Of a DNA stretch of 64,000 nt, positions 43,941-53,252 are shown piece after piece. The translations under genes were made by a program, and so were the position numbers. Numbering within the stretch: position 1 is the stretch's first letter; every line of letters starts with the position of its first letter. The notes under the pieces are model-generated. The model was not told the DNA's origin and did no database searches. It saw only the letters and a program-made list of their open reading frames with translations. The stretch is from contig JAMLJC010000001.1 of NCBI GenBank assembly GCA_023953845.1, positions 2,862,501 through 2,926,500 on the forward strand, written 5' to 3'. The DNA comes from Rhizobiaceae bacterium (GTDB taxonomy: Bacteria; Pseudomonadota; Alphaproteobacteria; Rhizobiales; Rhizobiaceae).

Positions 43941-46685
43941 ATGGTCGAAAGCGGAAAGGCAGGCGCGACGAAGGAGCGGAAATCGCTCCTCGCCTTCAGC
44001 CGTGGCCGCGATGCCGAAGCAGCTGAAGCCGATCCTGTCTCGAACTTCGCCGAGGATGCCCAGGCTCGCCACCGTCTGGCGCGATCCCGTCGCGAGGCGC
44101 GGCGCAGCCCCATACTCGAGGCGCTCGCGGTCGGCGAGGAGGATACGGACGGGCATGGGCGGGAGGTCGATGCCGACAGAGAGCCGCAGGTCTCAATCCC
44201 GGATTCCGCGCCGGCGGCGGAGGCCGTCAGCGCCGGCCCACGGCGGGAGACGGTGTCTCTCGAGCCCGTGTCGCAACCGGTTCGGCAGGAAGGCATTGCC
44301 GACCGCGTCAAGTCGTTCGTATCCGGCTGGCGCGAACCGGACCCGGACGCGCCCGCGAAGCAGTTCGCCGTCGATCCCGTCTCCGATCACGACCATTTCA
44401 TCGGCCGCGACGATCTCCGCGAGCGCGAAACCGCGCCGCGCGAGGGCGAGACGGAGATCTGGACGCCGCTGATCGACCCCTTGAAGGTGATCGGCCGGGT
44501 TGTCGATTCCAAGCTGCTCATCGTCTCGACCACGATACTGGGCGCCCTGATCGGCGTCGCCATCGCGCTGCAGACGCCGAAGAAGTACGAGGCCATAACC
44601 GAGCTGCTGGTCGACCCGCGCGACCTGAAGCTGTCCGAGCGCGACCTGACCGTGCAGGGCCTGCCCTCCGACGCGACACTGGCTATCGTCGAGAACCAGG
44701 CGCGCATTCTCACCTCCGGCACGGTGCTCAACAAGGTGGTCGGAGACCTGAAGCTCGACGCCGATCCCGAATTCAACGGTCAGCAGAAATCCTTCGGACT
44801 GGGTGCCTTCATCGCCGAATTGCGGTCGATCCTGTCGCGCGGCGATGGCGCCGGCGACAGCGTCGACTACCGCCGGACCATCGCCATCGAGAACCTGGCC
44901 CGCGCGCTGACGGTGGAACGCGGCGGCAAGACATTCGTGATCACGATCGGCGTCGCGACTCTCAGTCCGCAGAAATCCGCGCTCATCGCCAACACGATGA
45001 CCGACGTGTTCCTCGAAACCTACGGCCAGATCCAGTCGCAGACCGCAGGCCGCGCCGCCGACGAACTGACCGCCCGTCTCGACGAGCTGCGCAAGGGCGT
45101 CGAGGACGCCGAACGCAAGGTCGCGACGTTCAAGGCCGAAAACGACATCATCGATCCGCAGGGCCGCCTGATCACGGACGATGAGATCATCAAGCTGAAC
45201 GACCAGCTTTCGACGGCCCGCGCCCGCACGCTTGAACTCAATGCGCGGGCAGCGTCCGCGCGCGATGTCGATGTCGATTCGGTGGTCGCGGGAGCCATTC
45301 CCGAAAGCATCAATTCCAGCGTTATCGGCGAGCTTCGCTCGCAATACGCATCCCTGAAGAACGAGGCCGACCGCATCGCGGTGCGGCTCGGGCCGCGCCA
45401 TCCGGAGCGTCAGGCGATGGACGCGCAGCTGGCCGGCGCGCGCGACCAGATCGCGACCGAGCTGCGCCGCATCGCCTCGTCGGTCCAGGTCGAGCTGAAG
45501 CGCGCCGTCGAGCTGGAGCAGCAGCTTGCGCAGCGACTGGCGCAGCTCAAGGTCCGCCAGGGCGACATGAGCGGCGAGCTGGTGCAACTGCGCGAACTGG
45601 AGCGCGAGGCCTCGACCAAGCGGGCCGTCTACGAGGCCTATCTCCTGCGCGCCCGCGAGACCGGCGAGCAGCGCGACATCAACACCGCCAATATGAGCGT
45701 CATCTCAAAAGCCTATCCGCCGCTCGATCCGAGCGGACCATCGCGGTCGATGATCGCGCTTGCCGGCATGTTCCTCGGCTTTGCCTCCGGCGTCGGATTC
45801 GCCATGATGCGCGGCGCCTATGAGAGCCTGCGCGACCGGCGGCGAGCGGTGCAAGGCGCGCGACCCCAGCCACCGGCGCCACGCGGCGATGGACCCCGTC
45901 CCGCAAGGCGCATGCCCGGTGGCGGCGCGGCGGTCGCCGAGGGCGGCCTGCGGGAAAATCTCCGCAGCGCGGCAGGCGCCCGCGCCACCTCCGACGATAG
46001 CCAGCCCGTCAGCGCCGAAAACAAAGACACGACATCCAGCGAGGATAGTTCGATGCACACCCGTCCCGTGGACTTCCATTACCCCTACGCAGGCGAACCC
46101 GTGTCGCCGGCAACTCCCGCATGGGCTCAGGAGGCCCCGCCGGCGCCTTATGCCGAGCAGATGCCGGCCTATGCCCATCCGGCTCAGCCGCCCCTTTATC
46201 AGCAGCAGGCCTATGCCCAGCCGCAGCCGGCATCCTATCCGGCGCCCTATGCAGGCTATGCCCCTCCGGCCTATCCACAGGTTTCCGCGCCGTCGGCCGC
46301 CTATGCGCCGCCTATGCATCCGGCGCACGCCTATGCCCCGCAGCCCGATCCGCGCATGCATCCCGGGCATTGGCAGGGCTACGGCGCGCCCGCCGCGCCG
46401 CAGCACGCGCCGGTCCATGGCGCGGCGCCGGCGGCACCCTATCCGCCATCCCGCGCCTATCCGCCGCAGGCCTACGCACCCGCTCCGCAGCCGCGCGCGG
46501 CCAACCAGCCGATTCCGTTCCCGGTCCGCAACGTGCAGGCAGTCGACGCGCCGCAGCCCGCCAGTCAGACGCTGACCGAGCAGGAGACCTCCAGCGCTAT
46601 CGCCGATATCCGCGCCAGTCTGGCGGAGTTCCGCGAGGCCGTCCGGGACTTCACCGAAAGCCGTCAGCGCCGCCGCTTCTTCTGA
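43941..46685 (+). CDS. Wzz/GumC-type polysaccharide co-polymerase with long Pro/Tyr/Ala-rich tail
   Basis: About 914 residues from ATG 43941 (TTG 43929 is an alternative). A cytosolic N-terminal part of about 180 residues is unusual. The first membrane helix is at about 192-211 (LLIVSTTILGALIGVAIAL). A Wzz-type periplasmic domain follows (ITELLVDPRDLKLSERDLTV) with long coiled coils, the GNVR-like stretch LGPRHPERQAMDAQLAGARD, and a second helix at about 603-623 (MIALAGMFLGFASGVGFAMM) after the proline-rich YPPLDPSGPS. No Walker A or tyrosine-kinase motif follows. Instead about 170 residues (703-873) repeat Ala, Pro, Tyr and Gln. It should control chain length or export. Confidence 0.88.
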   Translation: MVESGKAGATKERKSLLAFSRGRDAEAAEADPVSNFAEDAQARHRLARSRREARRSPILEALAVGEEDTDGHGREVDADREPQVSIPDSAPAAEAVSAGPRRETVSLEPVSQPVRQEGIADRVKSFVSGWREPDPDAPAKQFAVDPVSDHDHFIGRDDLRERETAPREGETEIWTPLIDPLKVIGRVVDSKLLIVSTTILGALIGVAIALQTPKKYEAITELLVDPRDLKLSERDLTVQGLPSDATLAIVENQARILTSGTVLNKVVGDLKLDADPEFNGQQKSFGLGAFIAELRSILSRGDGAGDSVDYRRTIAIENLARALTVERGGKTFVITIGVATLSPQKSALIANTMTDVFLETYGQIQSQTAGRAADELTARLDELRKGVEDAERKVATFKAENDIIDPQGRLITDDEIIKLNDQLSTARARTLELNARAASARDVDVDSVVAGAIPESINSSVIGELRSQYASLKNEADRIAVRLGPRHPERQAMDAQLAGARDQIATELRRIASSVQVELKRAVELEQQLAQRLAQLKVRQGDMSGELVQLRELEREASTKRAVYEAYLLRARETGEQRDINTANMSVISKAYPPLDPSGPSRSMIALAGMFLGFASGVGFAMMRGAYESLRDRRRAVQGARPQPPAPRGDGPRPARRMPGGGAAVAEGGLRENLRSAAGARATSDDSQPVSAENKDTTSSEDSSMHTRPVDFHYPYAGEPVSPATPAWAQEAPPAPYAEQMPAYAHPAQPPLYQQQAYAQPQPASYPAPYAGYAPPAYPQVSAPSAAYAPPMHPAHAYAPQPDPRMHPGHWQGYGAPAAPQHAPVHGAAPAAPYPPSRAYPPQAYAPAPQPRAANQPIPFPVRNVQAVDAPQPASQTLTEQETSSAIADIRASLAEFREAVRDFTESRQRRRFF

Positions 46686-46720
46686 GCGATTTCGTCGCGG
46701 TTGCGAGTTTACGGCACGGG

Positions 46721-46754
46721 ACGGCGCAATGACGTGATTGCGCCGTTCGTTTTT
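46721..46754 (+). terminator. Intrinsic terminator after the co-polymerase gene
   Basis: Perfect 10-bp stem ACGGCGCAAT / ATTGCGCCGT with a 6-base loop, followed by a T-rich run (tcgttttt). It lies 35 bases after the stop. Confidence 0.85.
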
Positions 46755-46795
46755 GGTGGATATGCCGGCCTCAACAGTGGTCGCGAGGACAGAGC

Positions 46796-47695
46796 ATGGC
46801 CGAGATCATCGATGGCAGGCGTATAGCCGACGACGTCGTCGAAACCGTCAGGAAGCGCACAGCGGAACTCGTCGCCGCCGGCCACTCCGCGCCCGGTCTG
46901 GCCGTGGTCATCGTCGGCGAGGACCCCGCCAGCCAGGTGTATGTAGCGTCCAAGTCGAAGAAGGCCAAGGAGTGCGGCTTCCATTCCGTGCAGCACACGC
47001 TGCCGGCAGAAACCTCGGAGGAGACGCTGCTCAGGCTGATCGGCGAGCTGAACGCCGATCCCGCGATCCACGGCATTCTGGTGCAGCTGCCGCTGCCGGC
47101 TCATCTAGATTCCGGCAAGGTCATCCAGACGATAGCGCCCGAGAAGGATGTCGACGGCTTTCATTTCATCAATGTCGGCAAGCTCGGCACCGGCGAGACG
47201 AAGACCGCTTTCGTGCCCTGCACGCCGGCGGGCTCGATGATCCTCATCGAGCGCGTGCGCGGCAAGGATCTTTCCGGCCTCAATGCCGTCGTGGTCGGAC
47301 GCTCCAACATTGTCGGCAAGCCGATGGCGAATCTGCTGCTCGCCGCGAACTGCACGGTGACGATCGCCCACAGCCGGACGAAGGATCTGCCGGCGGTCTG
47401 CCGCGGCGCCGACATTCTCGTCGCCGCCGTCGGCCGGCCTGAGATGATCAAGGGCGACTGGGTGAAGCCGGGCGCCACCGTCATCGACGTCGGCATCAAC
47501 CGCGTTCCCGCGCCGGAGAAGGGCGAGGGCAAGTCCCGTCTCGTCGGCGACGTGGATTTCGCCGGCGCCTCCGGGCGGGCCGGGGCCATCACGCCCGTTC
47601 CGGGCGGCGTCGGCCCGATGACGATCGCACTGCTGATGGCGAACACGCTGGTATCGGCCAGCCTCGCGGCCGGCCTCGACCGTCCGACATTTTGA
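46796..47695 (+). CDS. folD: Bifunctional methylenetetrahydrofolate dehydrogenase / methenyl-THF cyclohydrolase
   Basis: 299 residues. Oxidises 5,10-methylene-THF to methenyl-THF and hydrolyses it to 10-formyl-THF. Diagnostic signatures: GLAVVIVGEDPASQVYVASK with the catalytic-type Lys (VASKSKKAKECG), GILVQLPLPAHLDSGKVI, PEKDVDGFHFINVGKLG, VVGRSNIVGKPMANLLLAAN and the C-terminal PGGVGPMTIALLMANTL. GAGGA at about 46785 supports ATG 46796. A 35-bp perfect inverted repeat begins ten bases after its stop. Confidence 0.97.
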   Translation: MAEIIDGRRIADDVVETVRKRTAELVAAGHSAPGLAVVIVGEDPASQVYVASKSKKAKECGFHSVQHTLPAETSEETLLRLIGELNADPAIHGILVQLPLPAHLDSGKVIQTIAPEKDVDGFHFINVGKLGTGETKTAFVPCTPAGSMILIERVRGKDLSGLNAVVVGRSNIVGKPMANLLLAANCTVTIAHSRTKDLPAVCRGADILVAAVGRPEMIKGDWVKPGATVIDVGINRVPAPEKGEGKSRLVGDVDFAGASGRAGAITPVPGGVGPMTIALLMANTLVSASLAAGLDRPTF

Positions 47696-47704
47696 GGGCT
47701 AGGA

Positions 47705-47857
47705 TCAGGACCGGCTGATTTGACTGGAATGGCTGTCGAGATGGCGAGAGATGCGAGGAAAGGCCTGAGAAGCGGGGTAGGCGCCCCCGTCGAAGGCTTT
47801 GACGCGGCGGGTCGACGCCAGGTCGACAGCCATTCCAGTCAAATCAGCCGGTCCTGA
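47705..47857. repeat. 35-bp perfect inverted repeat with 83-base spacer
   Basis: Arms 47705-47739 and 47823-47857 are exact reverse complements (the arm begins tcaggaccggctgatttgac). The 83-base spacer is GC-rich and contains no gene. The element sits between folD and the GlxA-type gene, whose possible upstream ATG at 47863 falls six bases after the right arm. Long identical arms with a short core suggest a non-autonomous transposable element, or a large RNA hairpin. Confidence 0.85.
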
Positions 47858-47916
47858 CCTAGATGGTACATCGGACGGCGCTGCGTGATTTTGCCGTTCC
47901 GATGGAGGCGTCGGCC

Positions 47917-48879
47917 ATGACCGAGCCGCAGCAATCGGGCCGGCAGTTCGCCTTCCTGCTGGTCGACAAGTTCTCCATGTTCTCGCTGGCCGCCGCCATC
48001 GATACCGTGCGCTCGGCCAACCGCCTGCTCGGCCGCGACTTCTATTCCTGGACGACGGTCTCGGCGGATGGCGACGCGGTGATGGCGTCCAACGGTCTGC
48101 CGTTGAAGATCGACTACAGCGTCGCCGACATTCCGCCCGTCGACATTCTCTTCGTCTGCGTCGGCCTGACGACGGAGTTTCCCGGCAAGAGCAAGGTTCT
48201 GGGCGCGTTGCGCAGCTGGGGCCGCCGGGGCGGGGCGCTGGGCGCTCTGTCCGTCGGCTCCTATCTGCTCGCCGAGGCCGGCCAGCTCGAAGGCCATCGC
48301 TGCACCATCCACTGGGAGAACCGCGCCGGCTTCATGGAGCGGTTCCCGGAGATCGAATGCACCGGCAACGTCTTCGAGATCGACCGCAAACGCTATACAT
48401 GCGCCGGCGGCACCACCTCCATCGACCTGATGCTGGAGATCGTGCGTTCGGATTTCGGCGTCAACCTCGCCAACGGCGTCGCCAACCAGTTCCAGCACGA
48501 GCGCATCCGCTCGGCCGGCGACCGCCAGCGCGTCGGCCCCGAGCGCGACCTGACCGGCAAGTCGGAGAAGCTCAGGAAGATCGTCGAGCTGATGGCCGAC
48601 AATCTCGACGAGCCCTATTCGGCGGTGGAGCTCGCCAAATCCGCCAAGCTCTCCGTCCGGCAGGTCGAGCGGCTTTTCCTGCGGCATCTGAACGTCACGC
48701 CGGGGCGCTATTACATGCGCCTCAGGCTGGAGCGAGCACGCGAACTGCTGCGCCAGACCAACATGCCGATCCTCGACGTGGCCATCGCGACGGGCTTCAC
48801 CTCGCATTCCTATTTCGCGCAGAGCTACCGTCTGCAGTTCGGTCGCCCGCCGAGCGAGGAACGCCGCACGACGTATTGA
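47917..48879 (+). CDS. GlxA family transcriptional regulator (DJ-1/PfpI + AraC)
   Basis: 320 residues. N-terminal class I amidotransferase-like domain (about 1-180: FAFLLVDKFSMFSLAAAIDT VRSANRLLG, GALGALSVGSYLLAEAG in the nucleophile-elbow region, where a serine stands in for the catalytic Cys) and a C-terminal AraC domain (about 215-315: EPYSAVELAKSAKLSVRQVE RLFLRHLNVTPGRYYMRLRL, ATGFTSHSYFAQSYRLQFGR). This class includes GbdR-type regulators of betaine or polyamine catabolism. I choose ATG 47917 because GGAGG lies eight bases upstream; the ATG at 47863 lies at the edge of the inverted repeat. The inducer is unknown. Confidence 0.92.
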   Translation: MTEPQQSGRQFAFLLVDKFSMFSLAAAIDTVRSANRLLGRDFYSWTTVSADGDAVMASNGLPLKIDYSVADIPPVDILFVCVGLTTEFPGKSKVLGALRSWGRRGGALGALSVGSYLLAEAGQLEGHRCTIHWENRAGFMERFPEIECTGNVFEIDRKRYTCAGGTTSIDLMLEIVRSDFGVNLANGVANQFQHERIRSAGDRQRVGPERDLTGKSEKLRKIVELMADNLDEPYSAVELAKSAKLSVRQVERLFLRHLNVTPGRYYMRLRLERARELLRQTNMPILDVAIATGFTSHSYFAQSYRLQFGRPPSEERRTTY

Positions 48880-48968
48880 GCGCGTTCCTTCCGCAGCGTC
48901 AACATTTGCTTGTATCCTTACGGTTGCGCCGATAGCCTGCATTGCACGCGTCAAGCGAGCGGGGGAGC

Positions 48969-50618
48969 ATGTTGGCAATTCTGCGCACTGTAGGAATGTT
49001 GCTGGCGCTTCTGCTGGCGACGGCGGCTTCGCTGGCAGGCGAACGGGCAATCATCGTGCTGGATGCCTCGGGCTCGATGTGGGGCCAGATCGGCAGCAAG
49101 CCAAAACTCGAAATCGCGCGCGAAACCCTGCGAACGGTGCTGAAGTCCATACCCGCCGATATGGAACTGGGCCTGATCGCCTATGGCCATCGCGAGAAGG
49201 GAAGCTGCGAGGACATAGAGCTGGTGGTTCCGCCGGCAACCGGCACCGCCGCCACCATCATCGATGCGGCCGAAAAGATGCGCTTTCTCGGCAAGACGCC
49301 GCTGACCGCCGCGGTCAGGCAGGCGGCGGAATCGCTGAGATTCACGGAAGAGAAATCGACCGTCATCCTCATCACCGACGGGCTGGAGACCTGCAACGCC
49401 GATCCCTGCGCGCTGGCGACGGAACTGGAGCAGGGCGGCGTCGACTTCACCGCTCATGTGGTGGGATTCGGGCTATCGGAGGAGGAGGGCAGGCAGGTCG
49501 CCTGCCTCGCCGAAAACACCGGCGGCAAGTATCTGCCGGCGGCCGATGCCGGCCAGTTGACCGACGCGCTCGAACAGGTGGTGCAGGCTGAGCCAGCCCC
49601 CGCGCCGCAGCCTGCGCCCGAACCCGCGCCGGATTTCAACTTCGCTCCATCCGCCACCATGTCGGAAGGCGGGCCGGAACTCGGCCGGGACGACAATTTG
49701 GTCTGGGAGGTTTATGCCGCTAATGCCGATGGCTCGCGCGGCGAGAACGTCGTCACCGACTACTATGGCGGCTGGAAAGGCAGGCTGGAGCCCGGCGACT
49801 ATATCGTCAATGCGCGGCTCGATCATGCCGCTGTCGAACAGAAGGTCACGATCGAGCCTGACAAGGTTGCCACGCCGCATTTCGTACTCGATGCCGGCAG
49901 GCTGGTGATCCGCGCAAGAGCCAGCGAGGGCGCCGCGATCGCGGACAATGCCGCCATCAACGTCCGCTATCCCAGTGACGGCGACACCACATATTACGGC
50001 GAGATGAAGGCCGTGTTTCCAGCTGGAGAACAGGTCCTGACGATCAAGCTCGGCGACGGCGCGGTGACGGAGACGATTGCGCTCAAGGCCGGCCAGACGA
50101 TCGAGAAGGACGTCATCGTCGGCGTCGGACGCGCGGTGGTCAATGCGCTCTATGCGGCCGGCGGCGACAGGGTGGATTCCGGCAACATGTTCACGCGGAT
50201 ATTCAAGGCGAAGAAGAAGATCGACGGAACGCGGGAGGAGCTCAGCTACGCCTACGGTCCCGACGCCGCTTTCGATCTTCCGGCGGGCGATTATGTGGCG
50301 CTGGTCGCAATGGACCAGGCGGCAGTCGAACAGCCGTTTTCGATCAAGGTCGGCGAGCGTCAGGACGTGACCGCGGTGCTCGATGCGGGCGTCCTGGCGA
50401 TCTCCGCGCCGGGCGCGAAATATATCGAGGTGTCCGGCGCGGCGAAGGACATACAGGGCAACCGCAAGCAGTTCGGCTATGCCTTCGCCGAAACGCACCA
50501 GACGACCCTGCCTGCGGGCGACTATGCGGTCTCGGCGGAGCGGGGCGATCCCGCTGTGAAGACCGAGGCTCCCGCCACGGTCAAGGCCGGCGAGAGGACC
50601 GAGATCACCGTCCCCTAG
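48969..50618 (+). CDS. Exported VWA-domain protein with three C-terminal repeats
   Basis: About 549 residues. A signal peptide (MLLALLLATAASLAG) leads into a von Willebrand A domain (about 25-205) with an intact MIDAS: VLDASGSMWG (D-x-S-x-S), then TPLTAAV and ITDGLETC. Two cysteines lie at LETCNADPC. A Pro/Ala hinge (about 210-228) is followed by three related beta-rich segments: GDYIVNARLDHAAVEQKVTI, GDYVALVAMDQAAVEQPFSI and GDYAVSAERGDPAVKTEAPA, the first two each leading into LDAG. Cell-surface or periplasmic binding is likely; the ligand is unknown. It follows the GlxA-type gene by 90 bases. Confidence 0.85.
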   Translation: MLAILRTVGMLLALLLATAASLAGERAIIVLDASGSMWGQIGSKPKLEIARETLRTVLKSIPADMELGLIAYGHREKGSCEDIELVVPPATGTAATIIDAAEKMRFLGKTPLTAAVRQAAESLRFTEEKSTVILITDGLETCNADPCALATELEQGGVDFTAHVVGFGLSEEEGRQVACLAENTGGKYLPAADAGQLTDALEQVVQAEPAPAPQPAPEPAPDFNFAPSATMSEGGPELGRDDNLVWEVYAANADGSRGENVVTDYYGGWKGRLEPGDYIVNARLDHAAVEQKVTIEPDKVATPHFVLDAGRLVIRARASEGAAIADNAAINVRYPSDGDTTYYGEMKAVFPAGEQVLTIKLGDGAVTETIALKAGQTIEKDVIVGVGRAVVNALYAAGGDRVDSGNMFTRIFKAKKKIDGTREELSYAYGPDAAFDLPAGDYVALVAMDQAAVEQPFSIKVGERQDVTAVLDAGVLAISAPGAKYIEVSGAAKDIQGNRKQFGYAFAETHQTTLPAGDYAVSAERGDPAVKTEAPATVKAGERTEITVP

Positions 50619-50632
50619 GCATCTCAGACGCC

Positions 50633-52459
50633 CTACGCCGCGAAGGCGGTCGCTCCATGATCGGCGCGGCCGGCGAGCTGGCGGAAGCCGGCGAAGAGTT
50701 CGCGGCCCATGCCATGCGCATTGGCGGCGAGGTCCGGCACGAGACTGGGCCGCGCTTCAAGCTCCCCTGCCGGCAGCAGCACCTCCAGCGTGCCTTCCTC
50801 CGCGTCGAGCCGGATGAGGTCGCCGTCGCGGATGCGGCCGATCGGGCCGCCCTCCACCGCTTCCGGCGTGACATGGATCGCCGCCGGCACCTTGCCGGAC
50901 GCGCCCGACATGCGGCCATCCGTGACCAGCGCCACCCTGTGTCCGCGATCCTGCAGCACGCCGAGCACCGTCGTCAGCTTGTGCAGTTCCGGCATGCCGT
51001 TGGCCCGGGGACCCTGGAAGCGCACCACGGCGATGAAATCGCGGTCGAGATCGCCCGCCTTGAAGGCGTCGTTCAGCGCCTGCTGGCTGTCGAAGACGAT
51101 CGCCGGCGCTTCCACCAAGCGCCGCTCCGGCTTCACCGCTGACACCTTGATGATGGCGCGGCCGAGATTGCCGCCGAGCACCTTCAGGCCGCCCGTCGCC
51201 TGGAATGGCTTCGCCGCCGTCGAAAGCACCTTTTCGTTGCCGCTTTCCTTCGGCGCGGGCCGGCGTTCCACGGTGCCGTCCGCGCCGAGCAGCGGCTCGA
51301 TGGCGTAGGGGCGCAGCCCTTCGCCCCAGACCGTCTGCACGTCCTCGTGCAGATAGCCGGCGTCGAGCAGTTCGCGGATCAGGAAGCCCATGCCGCCCGC
51401 CGCATGGAAGTGGTTCACGTCGGCGAGCCCGTTCGGATAGACGCGCGCCAGCAGCGGCACATGGTCGGAGAGGTCCGAAATGTCCTGCCAGGTTATGGTG
51501 ATGCCGGCGGCCGCCGCCATGGCGATCAGATGGATCGTATGGTTGGTCGAGCCTCCCGTCGCGTGCAGCCCGACAATGCCGTTGACGATGGAGCGCTCGT
51601 CGATCATCCGGCCGACGGGCGTGTAGGCGTTGCCGAGCTGCGTGATGGCCAGCGCGCGCTTCGCCGCCTCGCGGGTGAGAGCATCGCGCAGCGGCGTGTT
51701 CGGGTTGACGAAGGAAGCGCCCGGCGTGTGCAGGCCCATGATCTCCATCAGCATCTGGTTGGAGTTCGCCGTGCCGTAGAAGGTACAGGTGCCGGGGCCG
51801 TGATAGGACTTCGATTCCGCCTCCAGCAATTCGGCCCGACCGACCTTGCCCTCCGCATAGAGCTGCCGCACCTTCGCCTTCTCGTCGTTGGGCATGCCGC
51901 TGGTCATCGGCCCGGCGGGAATGAAGACGGCCGGCAGGTGGCCGAAGGTCAGCGCGCCGATGAGGAGGCCCGGCACGATCTTGTCGCAGACGCCGAGATA
52001 GACGGCGGCGTCGAACATGTTGTGCGACAGGCCGATGGCGGTCGCCATGGCGATGACGTCGCGCGAGAACAGCGACAGCTCCATGCCCGGCTGGCCCTGC
52101 GTGACGCCGTCGCACATTGCCGGCACGCCGCCCGCCACCTGCGCCATGCCGCCGGCCTCGCGCGCGGCCTGCTTGATGAGCGCCGGAAAGGTCTCGAAGG
52201 GCTGATGCGCCGACAGCATGTCGTTGTAGGAGGTGACGATGCCGAGGTTCGGCACGCGGTCGCCGGCAAGCATCTGCTTTTCGGCCGGCGAGCAGACGGC
52301 AAAACCGTGGGCGAGGTTGCCGCAGCCGAGCACGGCGCGGTTGGCGGTGGTGCTCGCCGCATGCAGGATGCGGTCGAGATAGGCCTCGCGCCCCAGCCGG
52401 GAACGCTCGCGGATGCAGCGGGTAATGGCTTCGATCTCCGCGCGTGCGCTCATCGTCAT
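50633..52459 (-). CDS. edd: 6-phosphogluconate dehydratase
   Basis: 608 residues, IlvD/EDD family iron-sulfur enzyme that converts 6-phosphogluconate to KDPG, the first dedicated step of the Entner-Doudoroff path. Cluster-associated cysteines are in MCDGVTQGQPGMELSLFSRD, LGVCDKIVPG and GTCTFYGTANSNQMLMEIMG. FIPAGPMTSGMPNDEKAKVR and the C-terminal LVTDGRMSGASGKVPAAIHV are typical. Either ATG 52459 or ATG 52453 could start translation; GGAAGG lies just upstream. It closes the zwf-pgl-edd operon. An eda gene is not in the window. Confidence 0.97.
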   Translation of the reverse strand: MTMSARAEIEAITRCIRERSRLGREAYLDRILHAASTTANRAVLGCGNLAHGFAVCSPAEKQMLAGDRVPNLGIVTSYNDMLSAHQPFETFPALIKQAAREAGGMAQVAGGVPAMCDGVTQGQPGMELSLFSRDVIAMATAIGLSHNMFDAAVYLGVCDKIVPGLLIGALTFGHLPAVFIPAGPMTSGMPNDEKAKVRQLYAEGKVGRAELLEAESKSYHGPGTCTFYGTANSNQMLMEIMGLHTPGASFVNPNTPLRDALTREAAKRALAITQLGNAYTPVGRMIDERSIVNGIVGLHATGGSTNHTIHLIAMAAAAGITITWQDISDLSDHVPLLARVYPNGLADVNHFHAAGGMGFLIRELLDAGYLHEDVQTVWGEGLRPYAIEPLLGADGTVERRPAPKESGNEKVLSTAAKPFQATGGLKVLGGNLGRAIIKVSAVKPERRLVEAPAIVFDSQQALNDAFKAGDLDRDFIAVVRFQGPRANGMPELHKLTTVLGVLQDRGHRVALVTDGRMSGASGKVPAAIHVTPEAVEGGPIGRIRDGDLIRLDAEEGTLEVLLPAGELEARPSLVPDLAANAHGMGRELFAGFRQLAGRADHGATAFAA

Positions 52460-52541
52460 GATCCTTCCTTGCGTCGCGGGCGCATGGCCGCCGTGCGGCG
52501 CGCGATCCGCTGCGTCAGCCGGTCGACGGACCTCCGAACCG

Positions 52542-53252
52542 TCACCCGGCCGTCCAGAAAACCTCCACTTGGGGTGCGCTGCCGATCACCGTGGCGATCG
52601 GCTTGCGCGGCTCGCCGCTCTTCTCCAGAGCGGCGTCCAGCGCCTCTTTCTTTGCCGGGCCTTCGATGTGCAGGACCAGCGCGCCGGCCGAGACGATCGC
52701 CGGCAGCGTCATTGTCAGGCGCGGTTCGCCCGCGCTTTCCGCATGGACCGAGGCGACCTTCCGCTGGCCCTTCGGATCGACGAGGGCCGCGAGGTTGGGG
52801 GCATCCGGGAACATGGATGCCGTATGCCCGTCATTGCCCATGCCGAGCACCGCCACGTCGAGCGGCCACGGAGCCTTTGCGAGGGCCTCGCCCGCAAGCC
52901 GCGCGCCTTCCTCCGGATCGTCCGCGCCATTGTAGAGCGGCACGAATTTCGCCCGCCGCGCCGCGTTCTGAAGCAGATTCGACTCCACCAGACCCTGATT
53001 GGAGCGCGGCGAGGAAGGCGCGACGAAGCGCTCGTCGATCAGCGTGACGGTGATCTTCTCCCAATCCAGCGCGCGCTTCGACAGCACCTGGAAGAAAAGT
53101 TTTGGCGTCGAGCCGCCGGAGACGGCGAGGAAGCCCGCGCCTCGTGCCGCAACCGCTGCCGTGAGGCGAGCGCTCACCAGATCGGCGAGTTCCTCGGCCA
53201 GCGCGGCGGATGATGCGGCAATGTGCCAGTCGAGTTCGGCCACGGCGCTCAC
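52542..53252 (-). CDS. pgl: 6-phosphogluconolactonase
   Basis: 236 residues from GTG 53252, DevB/SOL family. Hydrolyses 6-phosphogluconolactone. Motifs: GAGFLAVSGGSTPKLFFQVL, VTLIDERFVAPSSPRSNQGL, VAVLGMGNDGHTASMFPDAP and EGPAKKEALDAAL. The GTG overlaps the zwf stop by four bases (GTGA); ATG 53267, with a 19-base overlap, is an alternative. The gene lies between zwf and edd on one strand, so the three enzymes turning glucose-6-phosphate into KDPG are co-expressed. Confidence 0.95.
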   Translation of the reverse strand: MSAVAELDWHIAASSAALAEELADLVSARLTAAVAARGAGFLAVSGGSTPKLFFQVLSKRALDWEKITVTLIDERFVAPSSPRSNQGLVESNLLQNAARRAKFVPLYNGADDPEEGARLAGEALAKAPWPLDVAVLGMGNDGHTASMFPDAPNLAALVDPKGQRKVASVHAESAGEPRLTMTLPAIVSAGALVLHIEGPAKKEALDAALEKSGEPRKPIATVIGSAPQVEVFWTAG

